Below the pieces are notes generated by a model, which had not been told where the DNA came from, made no database searches, and saw only the letters and a program-made list of their open reading frames with translations. From Alkalinema pantanalense (GTDB lineage: Bacteria > Cyanobacteriota > Cyanobacteriia > Leptolyngbyales > Leptolyngbyaceae), in contig NZ_JBLZFX010000001.1 of NCBI RefSeq assembly GCF_050753345.1, positions 62,001-126,000 on the forward strand: 64,000 nucleotides of DNA, read 5' to 3'. How positions within the stretch are numbered: position 1 is the first letter of the stretch; the number at the start of each line of letters is the position of its first letter. A program made the translations under genes and the position numbers. This document shows positions 1 to 8,755 of the stretch, piece by piece.

Positions 1-860
1 TAGGGAGTGTAGAAAAAATCCTTGAGGCTCTCCGCTGTCGGGCCAATCAAGACGATGCGATCGCGGAAAAGATTCCCAGCAATTTTGCCCTGCAAAACAT
101 CCTGCATCGGAATGGTCTGGAAGGTGCGAGAGGGACCTCGGTAGTTCAACAGAATCTGGTAGCCACCCGCATCCGCCCCCACATAGCTGCCATCATTCGG
201 TTCAAAGATGGGAAACACAGCATTCCGCAGCCGCAGCGCCGGAGAGGTTTCACTTTCCGCCTCCGGTTGAATGCCTTGCTTGTCCAAATACATCAGCGCG
301 AGACGCAGCCCTAAACTTTCCAAGGATTCACTGCCGTCGGGGGTTGTCCAGTAGAGCAGGGCGCGGCGCAGTTTGCCATCGCCATCGGTCACGATGTTAT
401 TAGAAGCCGTCTGGCCCTTTTGTTTGAGCAGATTAGCAGTATTGACTGCCGAAGCATCTTGGCTACCGAGGCGTTTTTCAATGCCAATTAAGTTGGGCAG
501 CTTTGCTAAAACTTGGGTCAATCGTTTAGAACCCGGTTCGACGGGCACATCCCGGAAAAAGTCCAGCCCGATCGCGCGGGGTTGTTGCTTCTGGATGTTT
601 TCGATCACCTGCGCCAGGGTGTTGTCGTCCATGGGCCAGCGCCCGATCGCCTGAATATCTGCCTCGTCCACGCCCACAATGACAATGCGATCGTCCGTCG
701 GTTCCTGGGGCCGCAGCCGAAAATACTGATCCAGTGCCATCCATTCCAAGGGTTGCAGCCAGCCCAATGCCCGCAACAGCACGATCGCCCCTGTGACCGC
801 TGGAATAATCATCCAAAGGCCACGCCACTGCCAAAGTTGTTTACCAAGGCGGTTCACCAT
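1..860 (-). CDS. CHASE2-domain protein, 3' end cut by window edge
   Basis: The reverse strand is open from an ATG at 860 to the window edge, giving about 286 codons with no stop. The protein starts MVNRLGKQLWQW, has one hydrophobic segment at about residues 15-35 (WMIIPAVTGAIVLL), and then reads as a CHASE2 domain: DQYFRLRP, RIVIVGVDEADI, a WPMDDNTLAQ segment, and near the edge DRIVLIGPTAESLKDFF. CHASE2 is an extracytoplasmic sensory domain. In cyanobacteria it usually precedes transmembrane helices and an adenylate cyclase, histidine kinase or Ser/Thr kinase output, but the output module lies outside this window. The CHASE2 call is firm; the function of the whole protein is unknown here. Confidence 0.85.
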   Translation of the reverse strand, partial: MVNRLGKQLWQWRGLWMIIPAVTGAIVLLRALGWLQPLEWMALDQYFRLRPQEPTDDRIVIVGVDEADIQAIGRWPMDDNTLAQVIENIQKQQPRAIGLDFFRDVPVEPGSKRLTQVLAKLPNLIGIEKRLGSQDASAVNTANLLKQKGQTASNNIVTDGDGKLRRALLYWTTPDGSESLESLGLRLALMYLDKQGIQPEAESETSPALRLRNAVFPIFEPNDGSYVGADAGGYQILLNYRGPSRTFQTIPMQDVLQGKIAGNLFRDRIVLIGPTAESLKDFFYTP

Positions 861-950
861 AGGAAAAACCTGGGATCTTGTTCATGGGTTCCATTTATTA
901 GATCCCACCCCTAAGGGTGCCCACCAGGAAACAAAATTGGGCAGTGAAAA

Positions 951-2024
951 TTACGATCGCGGTTGAGTGGCCTGGGGAGTGGCTGGATTTTTCGCGACTT
1001 GCAGGGACTTAACCAGATCGGCCATGGCGGTTTCTAGCTGGAGTCCGGCATCCATCGCAACCCAGCCTTCATCGGTCAGTTGGCGCAGTTCAAAGTGCAG
1101 GTGTGGCCCGGTGGAGTTCCCCGTACTGCCCACCCGACCGATCGCAGCCCCCTGCTGGATCAGTTCCCCTGGTTTTACAAAAATTTCCGATAGGTGGGCG
1201 TAGAGGGTTTGTTGGGTGCCGTCGGTATGCTCGAGGGCGATCGTCAAGCCATAGCCTCCCAGAAAATCAGCTAGCAAGACTCGCCCCGCTAAAGCAGCTA
1301 ACACAGGCGTTCCCATGGGTGCGCCGATGTCCGTTCCGGTGTGCATCCGTTGTTCGCCAGTAATGGGGTGGATGCGCCAGCCGAAGAGAGAGGTAATCGG
1401 CGCGGGGATTGCCAGGGGAAACATTAATTTCAGGTTGCCATTGCCCATGCGACCAAAGGGACGGATCAGCTTTTTGCTGAAGTAACTGGGGGCGCTGGCG
1501 ATCGCGTTGGGATTGACGGTTGCCGGAGTCCAACTGGGGCCACTGGCAGAAAAATTGAGCGACCCGACGCGCACAGGGGCTGCACTGGGGCTGGAACCGA
1601 CTGCAATCGCTGACCCTGAAGGTGCGGGCTTACCATCGGCTGCGGGCACTTCTCGCTGGGTCGCTCCGAGGCTGTAATCGGTGCGATCGATAAAGACATC
1701 CGCTGATTCGACTTGCTGAGGCGGTTCGACTTGACCGGCGCTGTAATCAGGTTCATGGGTCTGGGAGGGCGCATCGATCGGTGCAACGGGCACCGCTTCG
1801 GGGGATCCCGCACCGCCCAGGCTGTCTCCCGCAGGTTCAGTCACCGCTGGAGCCGGACTGGCAAATTCTCCAGCGCTCTCTTGGGCAGCGGTTTGGGCAA
1901 GGGCGATCGGTGCAAAAGCCACCAAACTCAGCAGGCCGCTTAAGCTCAGCCAGATCGATCGACGATATCGTACTTTTCCAGAACGAAGAAATTGGTGTAA
2001 CTGAATCTGAGGCTTGGAAGTCAT
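951..2024 (-). CDS. M23-family (LytM/NlpD-like) cell-wall peptidase
   Basis: This 357-residue protein is a predicted periplasmic zinc endopeptidase or activator acting on peptidoglycan. A basic start followed by a hydrophobic stretch ending ALAQ at about residue 45 looks like a signal peptide. A Pro/Ser/Ala-rich linker follows. The C-terminal M23 domain starts near residue 230 with TSLFGWRIHPITG and has HTGTD (first zinc ligands HxxxD) and HLHFELR (HxH). An in-frame ATG at 2165 would extend it by 47 residues into the upstream TolC gene. The ATG at 2024 (MTSKPQIQLHQF) was chosen because the signal peptide follows it directly. It lies downstream of the TolC gene on the same strand, so co-transcription is possible. 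All metal-binding motifs are intact, so it is probably catalytic. Confidence 0.88.
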   Translation of the reverse strand: MTSKPQIQLHQFLRSGKVRYRRSIWLSLSGLLSLVAFAPIALAQTAAQESAGEFASPAPAVTEPAGDSLGGAGSPEAVPVAPIDAPSQTHEPDYSAGQVEPPQQVESADVFIDRTDYSLGATQREVPAADGKPAPSGSAIAVGSSPSAAPVRVGSLNFSASGPSWTPATVNPNAIASAPSYFSKKLIRPFGRMGNGNLKLMFPLAIPAPITSLFGWRIHPITGEQRMHTGTDIGAPMGTPVLAALAGRVLLADFLGGYGLTIALEHTDGTQQTLYAHLSEIFVKPGELIQQGAAIGRVGSTGNSTGPHLHFELRQLTDEGWVAMDAGLQLETAMADLVKSLQVAKNPATPQATQPRS

Positions 2025-2103
2025 GGTTAGAAAGGGATAGGCAATGAGAGTAGGAAATGGGCAGGGGGCAAATATTAATCCCCAGTGAGTCAAGAACCGT
2101 GCA

Positions 2104-3918
2104 TTATTCCCGAGCAATATTGCTGATAGCGCGTCGGAGTTGGGCCAGCGATCGGTTATAGCCAATGATGGCGCTGAGGCGGTTGCCCTGGGCGCGGGTT
2201 AGATCGGTTTGGGCGTTAATCACATCGGTTTGGGTACCCACCCCTTCCCGGAAACGGATCCTGGCAAGATACAGCGCCCGTTCCGCTTGGGTAACGGCTA
2301 GGGTTGTAGTCTCAATGCTGGCGGCGTTGGCTTGCAGATTTGCGTAGGCTTGTTCCACTTCAAAGCGAACCACATTGCGAGTTTGGGCAAAGCGAGTTTC
2401 GGCAATCTGCTTGTTAATTTCCTGCTGCTTGGCTTGGGCACGGGCACTGCCGCCGTCGAATAACGACCAACGCGCCACAGCAGACAGGCTATAACCGTCG
2501 GAGAAACCGGGCACCGGCTGCTCAAAAATTTTCAGAAGATTATAGTCGGCTTGCACACTGAGGGTGGGGCCAAGGGTAGCCAGAGCCGCTTTACGCTGGG
2601 CTTCGCTGAGTTCTCGTTGTACCAGTTGGGTTTCCAGTTCCGCCCGGTTTTTATAGGCAGCAATAATGCTTTCTTCGAGGGAAAGTTTCCATTCGCCTGC
2701 TTTCTCCACGGGGTCAGCCGCAAGGATTTCCGCAAACTCTGGCAGGCTGAGTAACTGCGCCAGTTGGCGACGGCGAATCGTCCAGTTGGCCTGGGAGTTG
2801 GTTAATTGCTGTTGGTTATTGGCCAGTTGCACCTGCGATCGCAGCACATCAAAGCTCGTGCCCAAACCTGCCCGCAGTAACTTTTGGCTATCGCTCAAAC
2901 TTTGTTGGGCATTTTCCACCGCCGCTTGGTTAATCCGCACCTGTTCTTCGGCGTCCTGTAGGTCGTAATAGGCACTGGCTACATCAAACTGAATTTTTTC
3001 CTGGGATTGCTCTAGCGCCAGTTCAGCGGTGCGCACCTGTTTTTCTGCCGCGCGGATTTGGGCTGGCCGACGACCGGAGGTGTAGATATCGTAGTTGAGT
3101 TGGATTTGGGTGTTGAGGCTGGTAACCGGTTGGTCGTCCCCTGGGTCTGGGGCTTGCTGAAATACCCTTTGGGCAGGGCTCAGGCGATCGAAGGCAATGC
3201 GTTGGGAACGCAAAGAAATTTCAGAACTGGCATTCTCCGATCGGGTGAAGGTCCCTTGCAGTTCCAGGGTGGGAAAGAGGCTAGCTTGAGCCTGACGCAG
3301 GGCTGCCTTGCTGCGCTCCAGTTCCAACTTGCTGACTTGAATGTCTCGATTATTGCGTTCCGCTAATTCCAGCGCTTGGTTCAGCGTAATGGGTTGCGCT
3401 CCGGCTAACTTAACCTCTTCTGTTTTAGTCGGAAACAGCAACGGGTTTGCATGGGGATTCAGCAACTCTGGCGCAGGAGCCTTCCGCTGTTCTTCAGTGA
3501 GCAAGGATTTCCGTTCTTGAAGTGTGCCCGGTATGGCGGGTTGAACGGATGGCGTTGATAGGTTGGGTTGCGTCTGAGTGGGTTGATTCTGGCTGGGCGG
3601 TAAGGGGGTACTGGAATTGGGAGCAGACGACTTGGACGGGGTGGCCGGGACGATATTGGAATTGCTGGGGGAGTTGTTAGGGGAAGTAGTCGGTTGGGTT
3701 TGCTGGAGAGAACTGGGCAGCGACATAATTTGGGGAGAAAATTCCTCCGGGGCATTCGCTGCTGCTAGCAGCTTCCCTAAATTAGGGGACTGGATCTCAG
3801 AGGATGGCTGGCTCAAAGGCTTTTGCGGATTGACCGACTGGGCAGAACTAGAACCTGCATGACCTACGGTGATTAATGCACCGACCCCTGCAAGAAAGAA
3901 AAGATGCGATGTCTTCAT
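2104..3918 (-). CDS. tolC: TolC-family outer membrane efflux/secretion channel
   Basis: This 604-residue protein is an outer-membrane channel of the OEP family, the exit duct for type I secretion and RND/ABC efflux. Residues 1-27 form a signal peptide (MKTSHLFFLAGVGALITVGH, cleavage near SSAQS). Residues 28 to about 175 are Pro/Ser/Asn/Gln-rich low complexity, an N-terminal extension common in cyanobacterial TolC proteins. Two OEP repeats follow (about 180-390 and 400-600) with long helices such as ALELAERNNRDIQVSKLEL and the typical LNYDIYTSGRRPAQIRAAE and WSLFDGGSARAQAKQQEI strand-turn segments. No inner-membrane or periplasmic partner is encoded next to it, as is usual for cyanobacterial TolC. 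A degenerate 13-bp tandem repeat lies about 230 bp upstream. Confidence 0.92.
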   Translation of the reverse strand: MKTSHLFFLAGVGALITVGHAGSSSAQSVNPQKPLSQPSSEIQSPNLGKLLAAANAPEEFSPQIMSLPSSLQQTQPTTSPNNSPSNSNIVPATPSKSSAPNSSTPLPPSQNQPTQTQPNLSTPSVQPAIPGTLQERKSLLTEEQRKAPAPELLNPHANPLLFPTKTEEVKLAGAQPITLNQALELAERNNRDIQVSKLELERSKAALRQAQASLFPTLELQGTFTRSENASSEISLRSQRIAFDRLSPAQRVFQQAPDPGDDQPVTSLNTQIQLNYDIYTSGRRPAQIRAAEKQVRTAELALEQSQEKIQFDVASAYYDLQDAEEQVRINQAAVENAQQSLSDSQKLLRAGLGTSFDVLRSQVQLANNQQQLTNSQANWTIRRRQLAQLLSLPEFAEILAADPVEKAGEWKLSLEESIIAAYKNRAELETQLVQRELSEAQRKAALATLGPTLSVQADYNLLKIFEQPVPGFSDGYSLSAVARWSLFDGGSARAQAKQQEINKQIAETRFAQTRNVVRFEVEQAYANLQANAASIETTTLAVTQAERALYLARIRFREGVGTQTDVINAQTDLTRAQGNRLSAIIGYNRSLAQLRRAISNIARE

Positions 3919-4149
3919 ACGAACCTGGTTAAACCCAAAGCGTCAACAGCAAATAGCGGATAGATTGCAGCAAACACAACCTTAAGCAGGATAGCGCTTG
4001 GAATGGAGGATCGGCAAAAATCTTCGCAGGATTTGGGCAGTTAGGGCTTGGAAAAGGCCCGATTGCCCAGCATCTTGTCTCAATCGCCAATATTTCTCCC
4101 TCGATCGCTCTAGCTCAGTTGCGAGTATTACTGTCTCTATCGGACGGTA

Positions 4150-4201
4150 AATCGCCTATGTAAATTGCTCATGTAGATTGCTTACGTCAGTTGCCAATGG
4201 C
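4150..4201. repeat. Degenerate 13-bp tandem repeat, about 4 copies
   Basis: Four consecutive 13-bp units can be laid out: AATCGCCTATGTA, AATTGCTCATGTA, GATTGCTTACGTC and AGTTGCCAATGGC. The first two match at 11 of 13 positions and the later ones drift. The repeat lies about 230 bp upstream of the TolC start codon. Confidence 0.55.
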
Positions 4202-4317
4202 TCTTTTCCAACGATGATTCATGTTTTAAAAAGAGCATGGGTTCCTGCAATGGACCAAAGTTCGATTCCTATCCTATCTCACGTGCTTCAGCGATCGGGG
4301 CCAGACTAATAAAATAG

Positions 4318-4433
4318 CGCGCTCAAGCACTGGCCCCCAGAACGGAGGCCCAAAAATTTGGAGCGCGAGAAAAGATGAACTGGCCCCATGGGTTGCATTT
4401 TCTAGGATGCATAGTCCCATGCTGAGCCAGTTC
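4318..4433 (-). terminator. Nested inverted repeats, probable terminator of GH57 gene
   Basis: GAACTGGC (4377-4384) pairs with GCCAGTTC (4426-4433). Inside it CATGGG (4387-4392) pairs with CCCATG (4416-4421), and TGCAT (4394-4398) pairs with ATGCA (4407-4411). A second inverted repeat, CGCGCTC (4318-4324) with GAGCGCG (4361-4367), abuts it. Read on the minus strand, the first hairpin is about 100 bp past the GH57 stop and is followed by ATCTTTTCTC, so it may end that transcript. The nesting is more elaborate than a simple terminator. Confidence 0.5.
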
Positions 4434-4531
4434 CACTAGGCTATCTATTATCTCCTTTGAGTCAGTGGGAGGGGAGATCGGGCCGAAGGTTCTAAAGTGG
4501 TGAATCCTGACGATTTCCCCCCAATCAGTCC

Positions 4532-6010
4532 TTACGACTCGATCAGGGCTATCCCTCGGCGGTACAGTTCCCGCGCATAGTCCGTCCAAGCCCCTTGGCC
4601 CCAATAGCGGAAGCAACTGGTTTCCGTCAGCAATACATAGAGTAGTGCGGCCTGGTAAGTGGGATTTTGGGTGAAGCTAGGATTTTCTGCCACCTGCCGA
4701 TCGAACTTGGCGTGGAATTGGGCACTGAGCTGGTTCATCGGCTCTAGGACATTGTCATAGCCCCGCACCCAACTCAAATCGTTTGTCCAAGAAGCACCAT
4801 CCATGCTGAAGCGGTGATCCTCCTGCTTCAGAGCCGCGATCGCCTGTTCCACTTTTTCAGGGGTTGCCGTAGCCGGATCCACCCGTTGCCAGATTTTATG
4901 CTGCTGGACAGCCTGCACCTTGGGATAGTCGTCGGGGCTGACGCCTGCCGCTTCAATCAGTTCCAAATACTCAGTTCCGTTAAACCCGACGGTGCGGTTA
5001 CCCGCCTCATGAATGTTGTGCCAAACGGGTTGAAAGTCGCGGGGGAACTCATTCATCATGACGCCGCCGTTTTCACCATCGGCAATCTGTGAGACCAGGG
5101 ACGGCACTTCGATCGCGCCAATCCGCTGCCTTCCCCGTCCTTTGGCTTCGTGGTAGGGCTGCATTTGGGCAACTAGCTTAGTGTCCGAACCCTGGGTTTT
5201 GATCAGTGCGGTGATGCTGACGGTTTCTCCATGGGAGTTGCGGGCTACCAATTGGTTTGGAATGTACTTTTGATCCTGGGGAACACCGGAGCCGTCTAGA
5301 TTTTCGATCGAATGCTCCTGTACCAAGAGCCATTTATAGCCACAGTCTTTTAGGGCCTTGATGTACTCATATAAGGTATCGGGGTGGTTGGGCAGGTGCA
5401 TTTCGGGCGGCGAGAAACCTTTCACCCGCTTCAGTGCATCGAAGCCAAACATTGCAGCAAAGTGGTGCTGCCAAGCTCGGATGTGCAGTTTGATATCGGG
5501 AATGGGGGTAGACGGCACAACCGCATGGCTCCACATCGTACCCAGCCACTCGACATGGGGCCAATATTTCGCATTGCAGGTAATCGTCTTCAGTTTGTCG
5601 AGGATGTCATCTCGCCCCATCTGGCGCAGTCCCCAGAGCAAGTTGCCGGAATAGTCCAGCATGATGCGAGGGTTACAGCCGCTCTCAACCAGTTCAGGAA
5701 TAAAATCGCCCATGCGGGAATAGCACCAAGCAAAGACACTGGCGTTGTGGTTATCGCCTTCGCCTTGGTGCTCAAACATGTGTTGCAAATTGCAAATCAG
5801 TTCCCCATGCGCGCCAGCGGGAATTGTCGGCTGATGCATGTGGAGGGCGCAGGCAAAGCCGGAATGAATCTCGTCTAAACGCAAATTGGAAACGGGGAGG
5901 AAGACGGGATCGGAATGGTTAGTAACGGCACTGATTTCCGATTCGAGACCGCAAATGTTGGGCAGTCCGGCCCGAATTTCCTCTAGTGGAGAGGTGGCAA
6001 CAGCAGTCAT
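4532..6010 (-). CDS. Glycoside hydrolase family 57 protein
   Basis: This 492-residue protein belongs to the GH57 group of alpha-glucan-acting enzymes (amylases, amylopullulanases, branching enzymes). The start is well supported: AAAAGGAG lies 5 bases before the ATG. The typical N-terminal strand with the His pair is present as FACALHMHQPTIPAG near residue 55. The segments MLDYSGNLLWGLRQM, FSPPEMHLP and KWLLVQEHSIE follow in the order expected for the incomplete TIM barrel. The assignment of the nucleophile Glu and the acid Asp is not certain by eye. It is divergently transcribed from glycogen synthase, which supports a role in glycogen turnover or remodelling. The exact substrate specificity cannot be read from the sequence. 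Confidence 0.88.
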   Translation of the reverse strand: MTAVATSPLEEIRAGLPNICGLESEISAVTNHSDPVFLPVSNLRLDEIHSGFACALHMHQPTIPAGAHGELICNLQHMFEHQGEGDNHNASVFAWCYSRMGDFIPELVESGCNPRIMLDYSGNLLWGLRQMGRDDILDKLKTITCNAKYWPHVEWLGTMWSHAVVPSTPIPDIKLHIRAWQHHFAAMFGFDALKRVKGFSPPEMHLPNHPDTLYEYIKALKDCGYKWLLVQEHSIENLDGSGVPQDQKYIPNQLVARNSHGETVSITALIKTQGSDTKLVAQMQPYHEAKGRGRQRIGAIEVPSLVSQIADGENGGVMMNEFPRDFQPVWHNIHEAGNRTVGFNGTEYLELIEAAGVSPDDYPKVQAVQQHKIWQRVDPATATPEKVEQAIAALKQEDHRFSMDGASWTNDLSWVRGYDNVLEPMNQLSAQFHAKFDRQVAENPSFTQNPTYQAALLYVLLTETSCFRYWGQGAWTDYARELYRRGIALIES

Positions 6011-6349
6011 GGAAGCTCCTTTTAGTGGGTGCTTGTGTAGCCTGTGCGATCGTAGAAGATCCCGATTTCAACGAGATTAAATTAGCCTATGGGATTTTGC
6101 CAGAACCATCAGAATTCCGACAGTAAAACCCATCACCCAAGCGACAGGATGGGCACAGGCCAATCATTTCCAGCGTAGCGGTGATTACTGAATTTTCGGA
6201 TTACCCTACAAAAATCAATGTTTCGTATCAGAGATACTTATCTAATCTCTTTCCTTAATTTCGTTTGCCACACTACTAAATGTAATGAGGTATTCTGTTT
6301 CAATAGGTTCGTAAAAATTGACATTTATTAAATAAAAGAGGTGTGTTGG
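6011..6349. promoter_or_regulatory. Divergent promoter region of GH57 and glgA
   Basis: This 339-bp gap carries the start regions of two divergent glucan genes. It becomes AT-rich towards glgA. A short palindrome, GTATC-AGA-GATAC at 6225-6237, sits between the two genes and could be an operator. No regulator can be named from it. The glgA ribosome binding site AAAAGAGGTG lies at 6334-6342. Confidence 0.35.
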
Positions 6350-7825
6350 ATGTATATCGTGCAGATTGCCTCTGAGTGCGCTCCGGTAATCAAGGCTGGT
6401 GGCTTGGGTGATGTGATTTACGGCCTCAGTCGCGAGTTGGAAAGCCGGGGTCACTGTGTGGAACTGATTCTGCCGATGTACGACTGCATGCGGTATGACC
6501 ATATTTGGGGCCTCCACGAAGCCTATCGAGAGCTATGGGTGCCTTGGGATAATGGTAAAATCCACTGCTCAGTTTTTTGCGGTTGGGTGCATGGTTGCCT
6601 CTGTTTCTTTATTCGCCCCCACTCCTACCAAGATTTCTTCGATCGGGGAATCTACTACGGTGCCTCAGATGACAACCTGCGGTTTGCGTTCTTCAGCAAA
6701 GCGGCACTGGAGTTTCTGCTGGTATCGAATAAGCGACCTGATATTATTCACTGTCACGATTGGCAGACAGGATTAATCCCTGTAATGCTGTACGAAATGT
6801 ATGCATACCACGGGATGGATAGACAACGGATTTGCTACACCATTCACAACTTTAAACATCAAGGAATTACAGGTGCAGAGATTTTGTCGGCGACTGGATT
6901 GAACCGACATGATTATTATTTCCAATACGATAAGCTTCGAGATAACTTCAATCCCTTTGCAATTAATTGCATGAAGGGTGGAATTGTTTATTCTAATTAC
7001 GTGAATACGGTTTCGCCTCACCACGCTTGGGAAGCTAGATTTTCGGGGATTAGTTATGGCTTAGGTCATACGTTGGAAATGCACCAGGATAAGTTTAGTG
7101 GAATTCTGAATGGAATTGACTACGATGTCTGGAATCCAGAAAGCGATCGCTACATTCCCTATCACTACTCCTCTACAACTTTTGCTGAGAAACAGAAAAA
7201 TAAACAAGCTCTGCGAGAGCGCTTAATGCTGGACAATGATCATGACAAACCGATCGTGGCTTACATTGGTCGCTTGGATGATCAGAAGGGTGTGCATTTA
7301 GTTCACCATGCGATCTATTACACGCTGCATCGTGGCGGACAGTTTGTCCTGCTGGGTTCGGCAACAGAACCAGGAATTAACGCCTACTTCCAGCATGAGA
7401 AATATTATTTGAATGACAACTCCGATTGTCATTTAGAGCTTGGGTTTAACGAGGAATTGTCTCACCTGATCTATGCGGGTGCCGATATGATTGTGGTGCC
7501 TAGTAACTATGAACCCTGTGGCTTAACCCAGGTGATCGGTTTGAAGTATGGTGTGGTACCGATCGTTCGAGGGGTGGGCGGTTTGGTGAATACGGTCTTT
7601 GATTGGGATTACGACCAAGAACATCCCCCAGAAAAGCGTAATGGATTTGTTTTCTATCAAACCGATCCTCAGGCATTGGAGTCGGCAATGGGACGTTCCT
7701 TTGATCTGTGGTACAACAATCCTGAGTTATTCCGTAAATTAGCCCTTCAAGGGATGGAATACGATAACTCCTGGAATCTTCCTGGCGAACAGTACCTCAG
7801 CGTGTACGAGCACATTCGCGCTTAA
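6350..7825 (+). CDS. glgA: Glycogen synthase (ADP-glucose type, GT5)
   Basis: This 491-residue glycogen synthase transfers glucose from ADP-glucose to the non-reducing end of alpha-1,4-glucan in the cytoplasm. The N-terminal ADP-glucose-binding KxGGL motif is present as IKAGGLGDV at residues 14-22. The C-terminal Rossmann half has YIGRLDDQKGVHLV and the acceptor/donor loop VPSNYEPCGLTQ. A GTG nine bases upstream (6341) is in frame, but the ATG at 6350 gives the family-standard start MYIVQIASECAPV and has GAGGTG at a good distance. It resembles the second cyanobacterial glycogen synthase type (GlgA2-like) in sequence and length; that subtype is a judgement by eye. A strong terminator follows at 7870. 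Confidence 0.95.
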   Translation: MYIVQIASECAPVIKAGGLGDVIYGLSRELESRGHCVELILPMYDCMRYDHIWGLHEAYRELWVPWDNGKIHCSVFCGWVHGCLCFFIRPHSYQDFFDRGIYYGASDDNLRFAFFSKAALEFLLVSNKRPDIIHCHDWQTGLIPVMLYEMYAYHGMDRQRICYTIHNFKHQGITGAEILSATGLNRHDYYFQYDKLRDNFNPFAINCMKGGIVYSNYVNTVSPHHAWEARFSGISYGLGHTLEMHQDKFSGILNGIDYDVWNPESDRYIPYHYSSTTFAEKQKNKQALRERLMLDNDHDKPIVAYIGRLDDQKGVHLVHHAIYYTLHRGGQFVLLGSATEPGINAYFQHEKYYLNDNSDCHLELGFNEELSHLIYAGADMIVVPSNYEPCGLTQVIGLKYGVVPIVRGVGGLVNTVFDWDYDQEHPPEKRNGFVFYQTDPQALESAMGRSFDLWYNNPELFRKLALQGMEYDNSWNLPGEQYLSVYEHIRA

Positions 7826-7869
7826 TTCATACAATTAGGAGCCTACAAATTGTAGAACAGGAATTATAA

Positions 7870-7905
7870 GCAAGGGGACGATCGACGATCGTCCCCTTGC
7901 TTTTC
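7870..7905 (+). terminator. Rho-independent terminator of glgA
   Basis: GCAAGGGGACGATC (7870-7883) and GATCGTCCCCTTGC (7887-7900) form a perfect 14-bp stem with a GAC loop, followed directly by TTTT. It lies 45 bp past the glgA stop codon. Confidence 0.93.
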
Positions 7906-8046
7906 ATAAATTGGCAATCTTTGGCAGTCTATGGATTTGAAGGCATCCATGACCCACTTATCCCTCTTATCCCTGAAATTACCAACAGTTCCTAGAATTG
8001 ACTTGGTAGTGATTCTCCAATCTAGCAGCCAATGCTTTGAAGCACT

Positions 8047-8526
8047 CTAGTTAGATTTCCTAGCTTTCTTACCACTCAAGAAATAGGTTAATGAAGCAAT
8101 TACCAACGCAACACTTGCACCAAAGGGCAAAATCGTCGCTTCGCCATCCCATCGAACAGCTTGTCCCAAAAACAACACGCTGAGTACAACTACAACAACA
8201 CTTGTTAATTTACCTTTGAGATCATCAATGTCGTGGATTTCCAACCACTCTGGAACCTTAACCCGATCGTCGATAAATAGCTCATACAATCCTAATGCTG
8301 TAATGTAAAATACAGTGGAGAGCCAAAAGAGATCCATAATTTCAATACAAGATAAAACCAGCGTTTTTGCTCCCTTGCTGGAAACAGCACCTTCTGTAAA
8401 TATCTGAAGAACCGTAGTTACGGTTTGTAGCGCCCCATAGATCATGACCGTTACAGAAGCGATAAACGAAAAGAAGACAGCAATCATAATCAATTGCCGA
8501 CTGCTAGCTAACACACGATGAAACAT
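8047..8526 (-). CDS. YqhA/UPF0114-family membrane protein
   Basis: This 159-residue protein matches the YqhA (UPF0114) family in size and layout: a short amphipathic start (MFHRVLASSRQLIMIAVFFSFIASV), a second hydrophobic segment with the charged stretch CIEIMDLFWLSTVFYITALGLYELF, a soluble middle part (IDDRVKVPEWLEIHDIDDLKGKL) and two C-terminal hydrophobic segments. Four membrane helices are likely. An in-frame TTG at 8532 would add two residues; the ATG at 8526 is preferred. The biochemical role of this family is not established. It stands alone between glgA and uvrA. Confidence 0.82.
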   Translation of the reverse strand: MFHRVLASSRQLIMIAVFFSFIASVTVMIYGALQTVTTVLQIFTEGAVSSKGAKTLVLSCIEIMDLFWLSTVFYITALGLYELFIDDRVKVPEWLEIHDIDDLKGKLTSVVVVVLSVLFLGQAVRWDGEATILPFGASVALVIASLTYFLSGKKARKSN

Positions 8527-8755
8527 AAGCAATAAGAGTACAAATACTCGGTTAAAGGACTTAATAAAACTCGTTATCCTGAAAGGACTGGCATTTGCAG
8601 GATGAGATTAACGACTTTCAGTACAGGACATTCTCAAACTGTAAAGAGTCTACCGTATTTCAGATCGAGACCTATCTACCTCTGTACAGGAGAAGTTTGC
8701 TTGCCAATTCTGCATAGAGACTCTCTGGAACTGAAACGATCGTGTTTCCTCGCAA

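Larger units (their letters stand above)
3919..4531. other. Intergenic region between tolC and GH57 genes
   Basis: No credible gene lies in these 613 bp. The segment holds the 5' region of the TolC gene, a degenerate 13-bp tandem repeat at 4150-4201, and a strongly inverted-repeat segment at 4318-4433 downstream of the GH57 gene. Open frames here are shadows or lack any protein-like composition. Confidence 0.6.

Noticed and set aside
526..914. Open frames of 93-133 codons on both strands inside the first kilobase
   Set aside because: They are shadows of the CHASE2 frame, which runs unbroken from 860 to the window edge and has clear family motifs.
4240..4285. GTTCGATTCC resembling a tRNA T-loop
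   Set aside because: The flanking bases do not form a T-stem and no acceptor or anticodon arm is present.
4323..4616. 97-codon minus-strand frame overlapping the GH57 3' end
   Set aside because: Its coding part is an alternative frame of GH57 and its rest is the inverted-repeat segment; no protein-like composition.
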